A stretch of 64,000 nucleotides of DNA from Modestobacter versicolor (lineage in GTDB: Bacteria; Actinomycetota; Actinomycetes; Mycobacteriales; Geodermatophilaceae). The stretch is taken from NCBI RefSeq assembly GCF_014195485.1, contig NZ_JACIBU010000001.1, positions 2,914,001-2,978,000 of the forward strand. Reading direction: 5' to 3'. The translations under genes were made by a program, and so were the position numbers. Position 1 is the stretch's first letter. The number at the start of each line of letters is the position of its first letter. Positions 54,909 through 62,719 of this stretch are shown here, piece by piece. The notes beneath the pieces are model-generated. The model was not told the origin of the DNA, ran no database searches, and was given only the letters and a program-made list of their open reading frames with translations.

Positions 54909-55721
54909 ATGGCAGCGCACAGCGACAGCTCGTCCGACCCGACCCAGGCCATCGGCAGCACCGGCGCCGGGGCCCACGCGGCCACCGGCACCCCCCGCAC
55001 CGACACCGTCCGCACCGACGCACCCCGCGCCGAGGCGCCGGCCGCCGACTACACCCCGGTCGACCGGACCCCGACGACCCCGGCCACCACCGTGCCCCCG
55101 GCCGCACCGGCCGGCGCCGCGCTGGACCCGGACACCGACCGGCACCGCGGCATGGGTCGCGGCGAGCGCCAGCAGGTCGTCGCCGCGCAGAAGGAGCGCT
55201 TCGGCGGCGTCTCCTGGGGCTCGGCGTTCTTCGGCTGGCTGTCGGCCAACGGCATGGCGGTCATCCTGATCGCGCTGCTCTCCGCCGGCGGCCTGGCCTT
55301 CGGCCTCTCCGAGAGCGTCGACTCCCCGGAGCAGGCGGCCGACTCCGCGACGTCCGGCATCGGGCTGGGCGCCGGCATCGCGCTGCTGGTGGCGCTGTTC
55401 CTCGCCTACCTGGCCGGCGGCTACGTGGCCGGCCGGATGGCCCGCTTCGACGGCGTCAAGCAGGGCATCGCGGTGTGGGTGATCGGCCTGGTGGTCGTCA
55501 TCCTGCTCGCGCTGGCCGGGCTGGTCTTCGGCTCGCAGTACAACGTGCTGGCCGAGCTCGACCTGCCGCGCATCCCGGTCGACGAGGGCACCGCGACCAC
55601 CGCCGGCATCATCTCGCTGGTCGCCGTCCTGGTCGCGACGCTGGTCGGCGCCGTGCTCGGCGGCTCGCTGGGCGCCCGGTACCACCGCAAGGTCGACCGC
55701 GTCGGGTTCGACGCCGTCTGA
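54909..55721 (+). CDS. Four-segment membrane protein with disordered N-terminus
   Basis: A 270-residue protein that I do not recognise. Residues 1-95 are Ala/Thr/Pro/Asp-rich and probably disordered. An amphipathic charged stretch (RGERQQVVAAQKERFGG) leads into four hydrophobic segments at about 107-128, 145-170, 178-200 and 225-250, ending in a basic tail (GARYHRKVDRVGFDAV). It resembles actinobacterial proteins with a YrzE-like repeated membrane unit, but this is uncertain. The ATG at 54909 has AGGAGGA 6 nt upstream, an unusually good ribosome-binding site for this window. A perfect terminator follows. Confidence 0.75.
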   Translation: MAAHSDSSSDPTQAIGSTGAGAHAATGTPRTDTVRTDAPRAEAPAADYTPVDRTPTTPATTVPPAAPAGAALDPDTDRHRGMGRGERQQVVAAQKERFGGVSWGSAFFGWLSANGMAVILIALLSAGGLAFGLSESVDSPEQAADSATSGIGLGAGIALLVALFLAYLAGGYVAGRMARFDGVKQGIAVWVIGLVVVILLALAGLVFGSQYNVLAELDLPRIPVDEGTATTAGIISLVAVLVATLVGAVLGGSLGARYHRKVDRVGFDAV

Positions 55722-55729
55722 CGCACCGG

Positions 55730-55756
55730 CCGGGTGGGCGCGCGGCGCCCACCCGG
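55730..55756. terminator. Perfect 12-bp bidirectional terminator
   Basis: CCGGGTGGGCGC (55730-55741) pairs perfectly with GCGCCCACCCGG (55745-55756) around a GCG loop between two converging genes. Confidence 0.8.
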
Positions 55757-55757
55757 T

Positions 55758-56627
55758 CTAGCGCAGCAGCTTGGACATCCGCCGGTCGGCCAGCGGCTTG
55801 CCCCCGGTCTGGCAGGTGGGGCAGTACTGCAGCGAGGTGTCGGCGAAGGAGACCTCGCGGACGGTGTCGCCGCAGACCGGGCAGGGCAGACCGGTGCGGG
55901 CGTGCACCTGCAGCCCGGCCCGCTTCTCGCCCTTGAGCGTCGCCGCCCGCTGGCCGAGCTGGCGCTCCAGCGCCCCGGTCAGCGTCTCGCGGACCGCGGC
56001 GTGCAACCGGAGCAGCTCCTCGTCGGTGACCTTGTCCGCCATCTTGAACGGCGACAGCCGCGCGGCGTGCAGGATCTCGTCGGAGTAGGCGTTGCCGATG
56101 CCCGACAGCACGGTCTGGTCGGTCAGCGTGCCCTTGAGCTGGGTGTGCCGGCCGGCCAGCAGCGCGCCGAACTGCTCGGTGTCCACGCTCAGCGCGTCCG
56201 GGCCGAGCCGGGCGATGCCGGGCACCTCGGACGGCGACCGGACGACGTAGACCGCCAGCCCCTTGCGGGTGCCCTGCTCGGTGAGGTCGAAGCCCTCGGG
56301 CAGCTCCCCCTCCCGCGCCTCCAGGTGCACCCGCAGCGCGAGCGGCCCCTTGCCCGGCTTGGGCGGCGCGGTGGGCAGGTCCTTGCGCCAGTGCAGCCAG
56401 CCGGCCCGGGCCAGGTGCACCACCAGGTGCAGGCCGGAGACGTCCAGGTCGAGGAACTTGCCGTGCCGGGAGGCGCCGGTCAGCTCCAGGCCGGCCAGCG
56501 CGGACAGCGGCGGGTCGAAGGTCTTGATCGCCTGGACCGCGGCCAGGTCGACGCGCGTGACGACGCGGCCGACGGCGTTCTCCCGGAGGAACGCCGCCAG
56601 CGCCTCCACCTCGGGCAACTCGGGCAT
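55758..56627 (-). CDS. Fpg/Nei-family DNA glycosylase/AP lyase
   Basis: A 289-residue base-excision repair enzyme. The mature N-terminus PELPEVEAL supplies the catalytic proline (P2) and Glu3. The helix-two-turn-helix reads LKGTLTDQTVLSGIGNAYSD (about residues 170-189), and the C-terminal zinc finger has CPVC at about 248 and CPTCQ at about 268, with the DNA-contacting basic residue region ADRRMSKLLR. It removes oxidised bases such as 8-oxoguanine or formamidopyrimidines. The loop regions differ from MutM, so it may be one of the extra actinobacterial Fpg/Nei copies. ATG 56627 is required, since Pro must be residue 2; longer readings were rejected. Confidence 0.93.
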   Translation of the reverse strand: MPELPEVEALAAFLRENAVGRVVTRVDLAAVQAIKTFDPPLSALAGLELTGASRHGKFLDLDVSGLHLVVHLARAGWLHWRKDLPTAPPKPGKGPLALRVHLEAREGELPEGFDLTEQGTRKGLAVYVVRSPSEVPGIARLGPDALSVDTEQFGALLAGRHTQLKGTLTDQTVLSGIGNAYSDEILHAARLSPFKMADKVTDEELLRLHAAVRETLTGALERQLGQRAATLKGEKRAGLQVHARTGLPCPVCGDTVREVSFADTSLQYCPTCQTGGKPLADRRMSKLLR

Positions 56628-56674
56628 CCGTCCATGATCCACGCCCGGGGGCCGCTGCGCCCCACCCCGAAGGG

Positions 56675-56763
56675 CGAACATGGCCATCTCCGGTCGCCGC
56701 GCACCCCCGAAGATGGCCATCTGCGGGCTCCTCATCACCCCGAAGATGACCATCTTCGGGGTG
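56675..56763. repeat. Cluster of three palindromic repeats (CCGAAGATGGCCATCTTCGG type)
   Basis: Copy C (56736-56763) is a palindrome with perfect 13-bp arms and a 2-nt centre. Copy B (56705-56727) and copy A (56675-56693) carry the same GAAGATGGCCATCT-like core with decay. Spacing is about 33-36 bp. All three lie between the epimerase stop (56786) and the fpg start, so copy C could terminate the epimerase transcript. Sequence around them has no gene. Confidence 0.8.
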
Positions 56764-56785
56764 GGCGGCGTCGGGTGGGGCGGGG

Positions 56786-57682
56786 TCAGCGGGCGGCGGC
56801 CAGGTCGGTGGACCAGCGGCCGAGGTCGGCCAGCAGGCCCGGTCGGGTGGGCCGCCACCCCAGCAGCTGCTGGGTCAGCACGCTGGACGCCGGCGCATCG
56901 ACCGCCAGCTCCCCGCCCAGCCGCCCGAAGTGCGCAGCGGGCACCTGCGCGACGGGCAGGCCCAGGTGCCGGCCGATCTCCTCCGCGACCACCCGCAGCG
57001 GCACGCCCTCCTCGGCGACCCCGTGCAGCACCGACCCGGCGGGGGCTCCCTCGGCGGCCAGCCGGACCAGCCGCGCGGCGTCGGCCAGGTGCAGCGCGGG
57101 CCAGCGCTGCGAACCGTCGCCCAGGTACCCGGAGACCCCGCGGGCCCGGGCGGTCCCGACCAGCTCGCCGACGACGCCGCGCCGGGCGCCGTCGTGCACC
57201 GCCGGGGCGAACCGCACCACGCTGGCCCGCACGCCGCGGCCGGCCAGGGCGAGCGCTGCCGCGGCGCCGAGCACCCGCGGGCTGGCACCGAGCCGGTGGG
57301 CGGGTGCGGGGTCCCGCTCGGTGACCGGCCGCCCCGGCGCCAGGCCGAGCAGCGCGGCGGCGACCACCAGCGGACCGCCGCTGCCCGCGAGGCCGGCGCC
57401 CAGCGCCTCGATCGCGCGCGCCTCGACCACCGCGGCACGGGCGGACCGGTGGCCGTCCGGGTCGGCGGCCAGGTGCACCACGCCGTCGACGACCGTGGCC
57501 GCGGCACGAAGCCCGTCGACGTCCTCGAGCGAGCCGGGCAGCACCTGCGCGCCCGTGGCGGCGACGGCGTCGGCTGCGACGGCGGACCGGGCCAGCCCGA
57601 CCACGCTGTGGCCGGCGCTGAGCAGCTCGGGCACGACGGCGGAACCGATGAGACCGGAGGCTCCGGTGACCAACACCCGCAT
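56786..57682 (-). CDS. NAD-dependent epimerase/dehydratase family protein (atypical SDR)
   Basis: A 298-residue SDR. The N-terminal MRVLVTGASGLIGSAVVPEL contains the GxxGxxG dinucleotide site, followed by VVGLARS and VVHLAAD. The catalytic YxxxK is not evident where expected, so it may be an atypical SDR that binds NAD(P) for sensing or reduces a non-sugar substrate. The tail TQQLLGWRPTRPGLLADL is typical of yeast YMR090W/NmrA-like relatives. It is divergent from a TetR gene around a shared palindrome and is probably its main target, a common arrangement for detoxifying reductases. ATG 57682 has GAGGAG upstream; an upstream in-frame start at 57712 would overlap the operator. Confidence 0.85.
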   Translation of the reverse strand: MRVLVTGASGLIGSAVVPELLSAGHSVVGLARSAVAADAVAATGAQVLPGSLEDVDGLRAAATVVDGVVHLAADPDGHRSARAAVVEARAIEALGAGLAGSGGPLVVAAALLGLAPGRPVTERDPAPAHRLGASPRVLGAAAALALAGRGVRASVVRFAPAVHDGARRGVVGELVGTARARGVSGYLGDGSQRWPALHLADAARLVRLAAEGAPAGSVLHGVAEEGVPLRVVAEEIGRHLGLPVAQVPAAHFGRLGGELAVDAPASSVLTQQLLGWRPTRPGLLADLGRWSTDLAAAR

Positions 57683-57694
57683 GGTGCGCTCCTC

Positions 57695-57744
57695 GATGTC
57701 AGGGACTGTCATGACCGTAGCAGCCGATGACAGCTCCTGACATC
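57695..57744. promoter_or_regulatory. TetR operator: nested inverted repeat between divergent genes
   Basis: GATGTCAGGGACTGTCAT (57695-57712) and ATGACAGCTCCTGACATC (57727-57744) are inverted repeats of each other with two mismatches, separated by 14 nt. The repeat overlaps the tetR promoter region and the epimerase leader, so one bound regulator could control both genes. Confidence 0.65.
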
Positions 57745-57747
57745 ACC

Positions 57748-57753
57748 TAGGAT
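57748..57753 (+). promoter_or_regulatory. Leaderless -10 element of the tetR gene
   Basis: TAGGAT ends 7 nt before GTG 57761, which favours that start over ATG 57752 inside the element. Confidence 0.5.
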
Positions 57754-57760
57754 GCACCTC

Positions 57761-58330
57761 GTGGGTCGATGGGAGCCGGGTGCGCGCGGCCGCCTCGGTG
57801 AAGCGGCCATGGAGCTGTTCGCCGAGCGCGGCTTCGAGGGGACGACGGTCTCCGCCATCGCCGAGCGCGCCGGGGTGACCGAGCGGACCTTCTTCCGGCA
57901 CTTCGCCGACAAGCGCGAGGTGCTGTTCTCCGGTGCCGACGACGCGCGGGACGTGCTGCTGCGCACCATCGCCGAGGCACCGCCCACCCAGCCGCTGCTG
58001 GAGGTGATCACCGCGGCGATGCAGGTGATCGCGGAGGAGGCATTCTCGGACCACCTCGAGCAGGCCCGCGCCCGCCAGGCGATCATCAGCTCGAACGCGG
58101 AGCTGCGGGAACGCGAGATGCTCAAGTTCGCCGTGGTCACCACCGAGCTCGCCGAGGCCGTGCGCAGCCGGGGGGTGCCCGAACCCGCCGCCACGCTGAC
58201 CGCCGAGCTCGGCGCGATCCTGTTCCGGGTGTCGCTGCACCGGTGGCTGGAGGCCGACAACGACCGCCCGCTGGCCGAGCTGATCACCGACTCGCTGCAG
58301 CACCTGCGCGCGGTGACCTCGCCCGCCTGA
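57761..58330 (+). CDS. TetR-family transcriptional regulator
   Basis: A 189-residue regulator. The HTH (about residues 20-47) reads TTVSAIAERAGVTERTFFRHF, the signature of the family, after a helix MELFAERGFEG. The C-terminal ligand-binding domain is all-helical with AEAVRSRGVPEPAATL, the layout of MftR-like/AcrR regulators (TetR_C_17-like domain with an inserted MQVIAEEAF region). It probably represses the divergent SDR gene and itself through the palindrome at 57695-57744 and releases it on binding a small molecule. The GTG start is set by the TAGGAT-N7 pattern. Its stop is 4 nt from the convergent malic enzyme gene. Confidence 0.9.
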   Translation: MGRWEPGARGRLGEAAMELFAERGFEGTTVSAIAERAGVTERTFFRHFADKREVLFSGADDARDVLLRTIAEAPPTQPLLEVITAAMQVIAEEAFSDHLEQARARQAIISSNAELREREMLKFAVVTTELAEAVRSRGVPEPAATLTAELGAILFRVSLHRWLEADNDRPLAELITDSLQHLRAVTSPA

Positions 58331-58334
58331 CCGG

Positions 58335-59801
58335 TCAGTCCGCGTCGGCGGCCACCCGGACGGTCGCGCCGGGCTCGGCGCGGGCCGAGCTCTCCACCGC
58401 CGCCGCGACGGCCTGCGTGACGGCCGGGTCGAAGACGCTCGGGATGATGTAGTTGGCGTTGAGCTGGTCGTCGCCCACCACCGCGGCCAGCGCCTCGGCG
58501 GCGGCCAGCAGCATCCCGGGGCGGATCTCCTTGGCGCGGGCGTCGAGCAGGCCGCGGAAGACGCCGGGGAACGCGAGCACGTTGTTGATCTGGTTGGGCA
58601 GGTCCGAGCGCCCGGAGGCGACGACGTCGGCGTACTGCCGGGCCCGCACCGGGTCGACGTCCGGGGTCGGGTTGGCCATCGGGAAGACCACGGCCCGCTC
58701 GTTCATCCCGGCCAGCGCCTCGGGCTGGATGACGTTGGCCGCGCTGACGCCGATGAACACGTCCGCCCCGACCAGCGCGTCGGGCAGCTCGCCGCGCCGG
58801 CAGCCTGGGTTCGTCCGACGGGCCAGGTCGAGCTTCGCCGGGGAGAGCCGCTCGTCGTCGGGCGAGAGGATGCCCTCCCGGTCCCAGACCAGCACCTTCG
58901 TGGCGCCGGCCTCCAGCAGCAGCGAGACGATCGCCGTCCCGGCCGCGCCACCTCCGGCGACGACGACCTGCACCTGCTCCAGCTGCTTGTCGACCACCCG
59001 CAGCGCGTTGCGCAGCGCGGCCAGCACGCAGATCGCCGTCCCGTGCTGGTCGTCGTGGAAGACCGGGATGTCCAGCTTCTCGCGCAGCCGTGCCTCGATC
59101 TCGAAGCACCGCGGCGCGGCGATGTCCTCCAGGTTGATGCCGCCGAAGCCGGGGGCGATGAGCTCGACCGTGCGCACGATCTCGTCGACGTCCTGGGTGT
59201 CCAGGGCGATGGGCCAGGCGTCGATGTCGCCGAACCGCTTGAACAGCGCGGCCTTGCCCTCCATCACCGGCATCGAGGCGCCCGGGCCGATGTCGCCCAG
59301 GCCCAGCACCGCCGAGCCGTCGGTGACGACGGCGACGGTGTTGCCCTTGATGGTCAGCCGCCGGACGTCCTCGGGGTGCTCGTACAGCGCCATGCAGACC
59401 CGGGCCACGCCTGGCGTGTAGGCCATCGAGAGGTCGTCGCGGGTCTTCAGCGGCACCGTGGACGCGACCTCGAGCTTGCCGCCCAGGTGCAGCAGGAAGG
59501 TGCGGTCGCTGACCTTCTTCACGTGCACGTTGTCCACCGCGTCGAGCGCGGCCACGACCTCGTCGGAGTGCGCGGCGTCCGCGGCCGAGCAGGTGACGTC
59601 GACGGTGAGCCCGTCGGGCCGGGACTCGACGACGTCGATGGCGGTCACCGCCCCGCCGGCGCTGCCCACGGCGGTGGCGATCCGGCCGACGCTGGCCGGG
59701 TCACCATCGGCCGCCAGCCGCACGGTGATGGAGTAGGACGCCGACGTCACCGGCCCGCGGTGGACGGCGGGGGCAGACTGGTCGGGAGTGAGGGCGGTCA
59801 C
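58335..59801 (-). CDS. NAD-type malic enzyme with N-terminal ACT domain
   Basis: A 488-residue enzyme that decarboxylates malate oxidatively to pyruvate. An ACT-like regulatory domain occupies about residues 20-98 ([30 protein letters not shown]). The malic domain follows, with [11 protein letters not shown] (about 129-139, containing the catalytic Tyr), [17 protein letters not shown] metal region and [12 protein letters not shown], then [13 protein letters not shown] and the NAD-binding GGGAAGTAI. The length and ACT domain match the bacterial SfcA/MaeA-short actinobacterial form. It supplies pyruvate and NAD(P)H during growth on organic acids. GTG 59801 has CAGGAT 6 nt upstream; there is no ribosome-binding site. 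Confidence 0.92.
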   Translation of the reverse strand: MTALTPDQSAPAVHRGPVTSASYSITVRLAADGDPASVGRIATAVGSAGGAVTAIDVVESRPDGLTVDVTCSAADAAHSDEVVAALDAVDNVHVKKVSDRTFLLHLGGKLEVASTVPLKTRDDLSMAYTPGVARVCMALYEHPEDVRRLTIKGNTVAVVTDGSAVLGLGDIGPGASMPVMEGKAALFKRFGDIDAWPIALDTQDVDEIVRTVELIAPGFGGINLEDIAAPRCFEIEARLREKLDIPVFHDDQHGTAICVLAALRNALRVVDKQLEQVQVVVAGGGAAGTAIVSLLLEAGATKVLVWDREGILSPDDERLSPAKLDLARRTNPGCRRGELPDALVGADVFIGVSAANVIQPEALAGMNERAVVFPMANPTPDVDPVRARQYADVVASGRSDLPNQINNVLAFPGVFRGLLDARAKEIRPGMLLAAAEALAAVVGDDQLNANYIIPSVFDPAVTQAVAAAVESSARAEPGATVRVAADAD

Positions 59802-59807
59802 GTCGCC

Positions 59808-59813
59808 ATCCTG
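59808..59813 (-). promoter_or_regulatory. -10-like CAGGAT of the malic enzyme gene
   Basis: CAGGAT on the minus strand ends 6 nt before the GTG at 59801, the leaderless spacing. Confidence 0.35.
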
Positions 59814-59878
59814 GCACTGCTCCGCCGATACTTCCACCACGCGGTGGCGTCGTCCCGCTTCGTGGAATACGTGCGCGC

Positions 59879-60355
59879 TCAGCGGCGGAGCTGGGGCGGC
59901 GTGAGGTCGAGCGGGGTGCCGCCCACCGCGGCCGCGCCGAGCCGCGCCGCCCAGGCCACGAGGCCCGCGTCGTCGACGCCGTGCCGCTCGGCCGCCGCGC
60001 CGGCGGTGCCCAGCGACCGGGCGCCCCGGGCCAGCAGGGTGGCCGCCCCAGCGGTGTTGCCGCGGGCCGCGTGGGTCAGCCCGACGGCGAGCTGGGCCAG
60101 CCCACGCCACAGGTCGCGCTCGTCGTCCGGGCCGGTCTTCCAGGCGTCCTCGAGCACCTCGTGCGCGTGGAACGGGCGGCCCGCGTCGAGCAGCTCCTGG
60201 GCCTCGTGCAGCGTCCGGGTCGGCGTGCGGACGACGCCCTCCGGGGCCCGCGGCTCGCCCGGCTCGCCGTAGGGCAGCGGGCGGCCCAGCGCGTCGCGCG
60301 GGCGGGCGTTGCGGGCGCGCCCGGCTGCGTCCCGGTCGCGGGCGCTGCCGGTCAC
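59879..60355 (-). CDS. DUF309 protein
   Basis: A 158-residue protein of the DUF309 family. The first 45 residues are Arg-rich and low-complexity. The core has the family signature RPFHAHEVLEDAWKTGPDDER (first 20 residues about 60-79), where H-x-H-E-x-x-E-x-x-W suggests a helical, possibly metal-binding bundle, then LWRGLAQLAVGLTHAARGN. The biochemical role is unknown. The GTG start follows the stop of the upstream MEDS/ATPase gene by one base, so it is the second gene of a two-gene operon. Confidence 0.85.
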   Translation of the reverse strand: MTGSARDRDAAGRARNARPRDALGRPLPYGEPGEPRAPEGVVRTPTRTLHEAQELLDAGRPFHAHEVLEDAWKTGPDDERDLWRGLAQLAVGLTHAARGNTAGAATLLARGARSLGTAGAAAERHGVDDAGLVAWAARLGAAAVGGTPLDLTPPQLRR

Positions 60356-60356
60356 C

Positions 60357-61331
60357 TCAGCGCAGGACGGTGGTGAGCCGGACCTGGACGCCGTCGTCGG
60401 TGAGGGTGATGTCGACGTGGTCGCAGAGCTGGCGGGCCAGCCACAGCCCCATGCCGCCGAGCGACAGGTCGTCGCCGTGCGCGGGGCCGTAGCCGATGAA
60501 CGGGTCCTGCAGGCCGGCGCCGCGGTCGGTCACGGTGCAGACCAGCCGGTCCTGGCCGGCCCACAGCCGCAGGTCGACCGGCGGGCGGCCGTGCCGCAGC
60601 GCGTTGGTGGTCATCTCGTCGACGGCGAGCAGGAAGTCCTCGAGCGCGGGCTCGGAGCCCGGCGGGAGGCTCGCGCCGCCGGCCTGCGAGGCCAGGTCGC
60701 GCCGGAGCCCGCGCAGGTCGCGGACGGCGTCGGCGCGCATGAGCGGCTCGGTGGCCTCCAGCGGCTCGGCCGGGACCGGCAGGGTGGTCAGGTACTCGGC
60801 GGCGTCGACGTGCCCGGGGTTCGGCTGGGCGTGGCCGTCGACCTGCAGCAGCGGGTGGGTGGCGCGCACGGCGTCGACCAGCAGGGCGGGGACCCGCCGG
60901 GTGTCGCAGACGCACAGCACCACCAGCGGCTCCACGCCCAGCTGCTCGGCCTCGTCCAGCTGGTGGTCCAGGACGGCGTCGTAGCGCTGCCACTCCCGCC
61001 AGGTGTCCTGGTCCGGGCCGGCGAAGGGCTCCAGGACGACGTGCACCACGGGGCTCGCCGGGGTGCGGTGGCGCTCGCCCAGCCGGCGGACGGCGGTGAT
61101 CGCGGCGGCCGGGCCGTTGCCGTAGACGTCGGCCCAGTCGGCCCACACCACCTGCGGGCGGTCGGCCAGCGCCTTCTGCAGCAGCTCGCCGGTGGGCTCG
61201 GTGACGGCGACGACGACGGGCTCGCCGGCGTCCAGCCCGGCGCACACGAAGGCGACCGTGCCGTCGACCAGGTCCTCGTCGGAGCTGCCGATCAGCGCCC
61301 GGTGCGTCCCGGACCCGGCTGCCCCGTCCAT
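60357..61331 (-). CDS. MEDS-domain anti-sigma ATPase (RsbW-like)
   Basis: A 324-residue two-domain regulator. The N-terminal MEDS domain (about residues 8-180; HRALIGSSDEDLVDGTVAFV and VVVAVTEPTGELL) is a RecA-like sensor for small organic ligands or methanogen-type donors in other bacteria. The C-terminal HATPase_c_2 domain (about 200-324) has the N-box AVDEMTTNALRHG and the ATP lid VTDRGAGLQDPFIGYG plus GGMGLWLARQLCD, typical of RsbW serine kinases that hold alternative sigma factors. It may sequester a sigma factor of the SigB type and be countered by a STAS protein; the STAS gene at 868 is a remote candidate. Confidence 0.87.
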   Translation of the reverse strand: MDGAAGSGTHRALIGSSDEDLVDGTVAFVCAGLDAGEPVVVAVTEPTGELLQKALADRPQVVWADWADVYGNGPAAAITAVRRLGERHRTPASPVVHVVLEPFAGPDQDTWREWQRYDAVLDHQLDEAEQLGVEPLVVLCVCDTRRVPALLVDAVRATHPLLQVDGHAQPNPGHVDAAEYLTTLPVPAEPLEATEPLMRADAVRDLRGLRRDLASQAGGASLPPGSEPALEDFLLAVDEMTTNALRHGRPPVDLRLWAGQDRLVCTVTDRGAGLQDPFIGYGPAHGDDLSLGGMGLWLARQLCDHVDITLTDDGVQVRLTTVLR

Positions 61332-61473
61332 GTGCCCTGGTCCCCGTCCCGTCGTCGCGGAGCTGCCGTGCTGGCAGCCGTGTCCACCCGGTCCCTACCC
61401 GGCCGGAGCGGACCTAGGCCTGGCGTGACGCACGACCCCCGTCGGGGTGATCCTGCCCCATCTGCCGGTGCCC

Positions 61474-61479
61474 TAGCGT
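61474..61479 (+). promoter_or_regulatory. Leaderless -10 element of the egtE gene
   Basis: TAGCGT ends 7 nt before the GTG at 61487. No ribosome-binding site is present. Confidence 0.5.
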
Positions 61480-61486
61480 CGGGGGC

Positions 61487-62629
61487 GTGAGCGCTCTCCC
61501 GCACGACGAGCTGGGCACCTCCTGGCGGGCAGCCAGGCCTGCGCCGGCGGTGGTCCACCTCGACTCCGCGGCGTGCAGCCGGCAGAGCACGCAGGTGCTC
61601 GACGCGGTGGCCAGGCACGCCCGCAGCGAGGCGGAGGTGGGTGCCTCCGTGGCCGAGCGGGCCGCCGACGGCCTGCTCCAGCAGGGCCGCTCCGTGCTGG
61701 CCGGGCTGGTCGGCATGGCGGCGGCCGACGTCGCCTTCACCGAGAGCGCCTCGGCGTCGGTGCGCACGCTGTTCGACCGCTGGCGGCTGCCGGCCGGCAC
61801 CCGGGTCGGCGTCCTGCCCGGGGAGTACTGGCACGACCTGGCCGTGCTGGTCGACCGCGGGCTGCAGCCGGTGGTGCTGCCCGCCGACGACCTGGGCCGC
61901 GCCGACCTGGCCGGCGTCGAGCGGGTGCTGCGCGACGACCCGCCGGCGCTGGTGCACGTCACCCTGGTCGCCAGCCACCGCGGCGTCGTCCAGCCCGGCC
62001 GCGAGCTCGCCGCGCTGTGCCGCGCGGCCGGCGTCCCGCTGGTGCTCGACGTCGCCCAGGCGCTCGGGCACGTCGACTGCGACCTCGGTGCCGTCGTCGC
62101 CTACGCCCCCGCCCGCAAGTGGCTGGCCGGACCCCGCGGAGTCGGCTTCCTGGTGATGCGGCCGACGGTCACCGCCCAGCTCAGCCCGGTGCTGCCGCCC
62201 TCGCTCTTCGACGACGACGGCGCCGGGGTCGACCACGCCCGCTGGTACGAGTCGCACGACGCGCACGTCGCCGGGCGGGTGGGGCTGGTCGTCGCGCTCG
62301 GGGAGCACCTGGCCGCGGGGCCGGACCGGGTGCGCGCCCGGCTCGCCGCGCTCGGCCGGGCCACCCGGGAGCGCCTCGACGGCCGCGGCGGCTGGACGGT
62401 GGTGGAGCCGCTGGACGAGCCGACCGCGATCACCACGCTGCGCCCGCCGGAGGGGGTGGGGGTGCCCGCGACGGCCGCCCGGCTCGCGGCCGAGCACGGC
62501 GTGCTGGTCACCCCGGTCGGGCGGGAGCGGGCCCGCGGCGAGCTCACCGGCCCGGTGCTGCGGGTGTCACCGCACGTGGACGCCACGGTCGCGGACCTGG
62601 ACGCGCTGGCGGTGGCCCTCGCCCGCTGA
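61487..62629 (+). CDS. egtE: Ergothioneine biosynthesis PLP-dependent C-S lyase EgtE
   Basis: A 380-residue fold-type I aminotransferase class V enzyme. EgtE cleaves the C-S bond of the hercynylcysteine sulfoxide to give ergothioneine. VVHLDSAACSRQSTQVLDA (about residues 21-39) is strongly characteristic of EgtE, as are HARSEAEVGASVAE, VHVTLVASHRGVVQPGRELA and LVLDVAQALGHVDCDLG. The PLP lysine is in VAYAPARKWLAGPRGVGFL (about residue 210). PTAITTLRP and LRVSPHVDATVADLDAL match mycobacterial EgtE. None of egtA, egtB, egtC or egtD is adjacent within the window. The GTG start is supported by TAGCGT at 7 nt. Confidence 0.9.
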   Translation: MSALPHDELGTSWRAARPAPAVVHLDSAACSRQSTQVLDAVARHARSEAEVGASVAERAADGLLQQGRSVLAGLVGMAAADVAFTESASASVRTLFDRWRLPAGTRVGVLPGEYWHDLAVLVDRGLQPVVLPADDLGRADLAGVERVLRDDPPALVHVTLVASHRGVVQPGRELAALCRAAGVPLVLDVAQALGHVDCDLGAVVAYAPARKWLAGPRGVGFLVMRPTVTAQLSPVLPPSLFDDDGAGVDHARWYESHDAHVAGRVGLVVALGEHLAAGPDRVRARLAALGRATRERLDGRGGWTVVEPLDEPTAITTLRPPEGVGVPATAARLAAEHGVLVTPVGRERARGELTGPVLRVSPHVDATVADLDALAVALAR

Positions 62630-62719
62630 TCCGGGACCCGGTGCGGCGGCGCTGCATCCACGGCCGGGGGTGGGGCGGAAGGGACGGATGAGAAGCCTCC
62701 CCCACCGGAAGGAACCACC

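Noticed and set aside
56675-56763. Short MAIxG-repeat reading frames considered as small genes
   Set aside because: They are read from palindromes on both strands, with no ribosome-binding site and no continuous family. The DNA-level palindrome explains them better.
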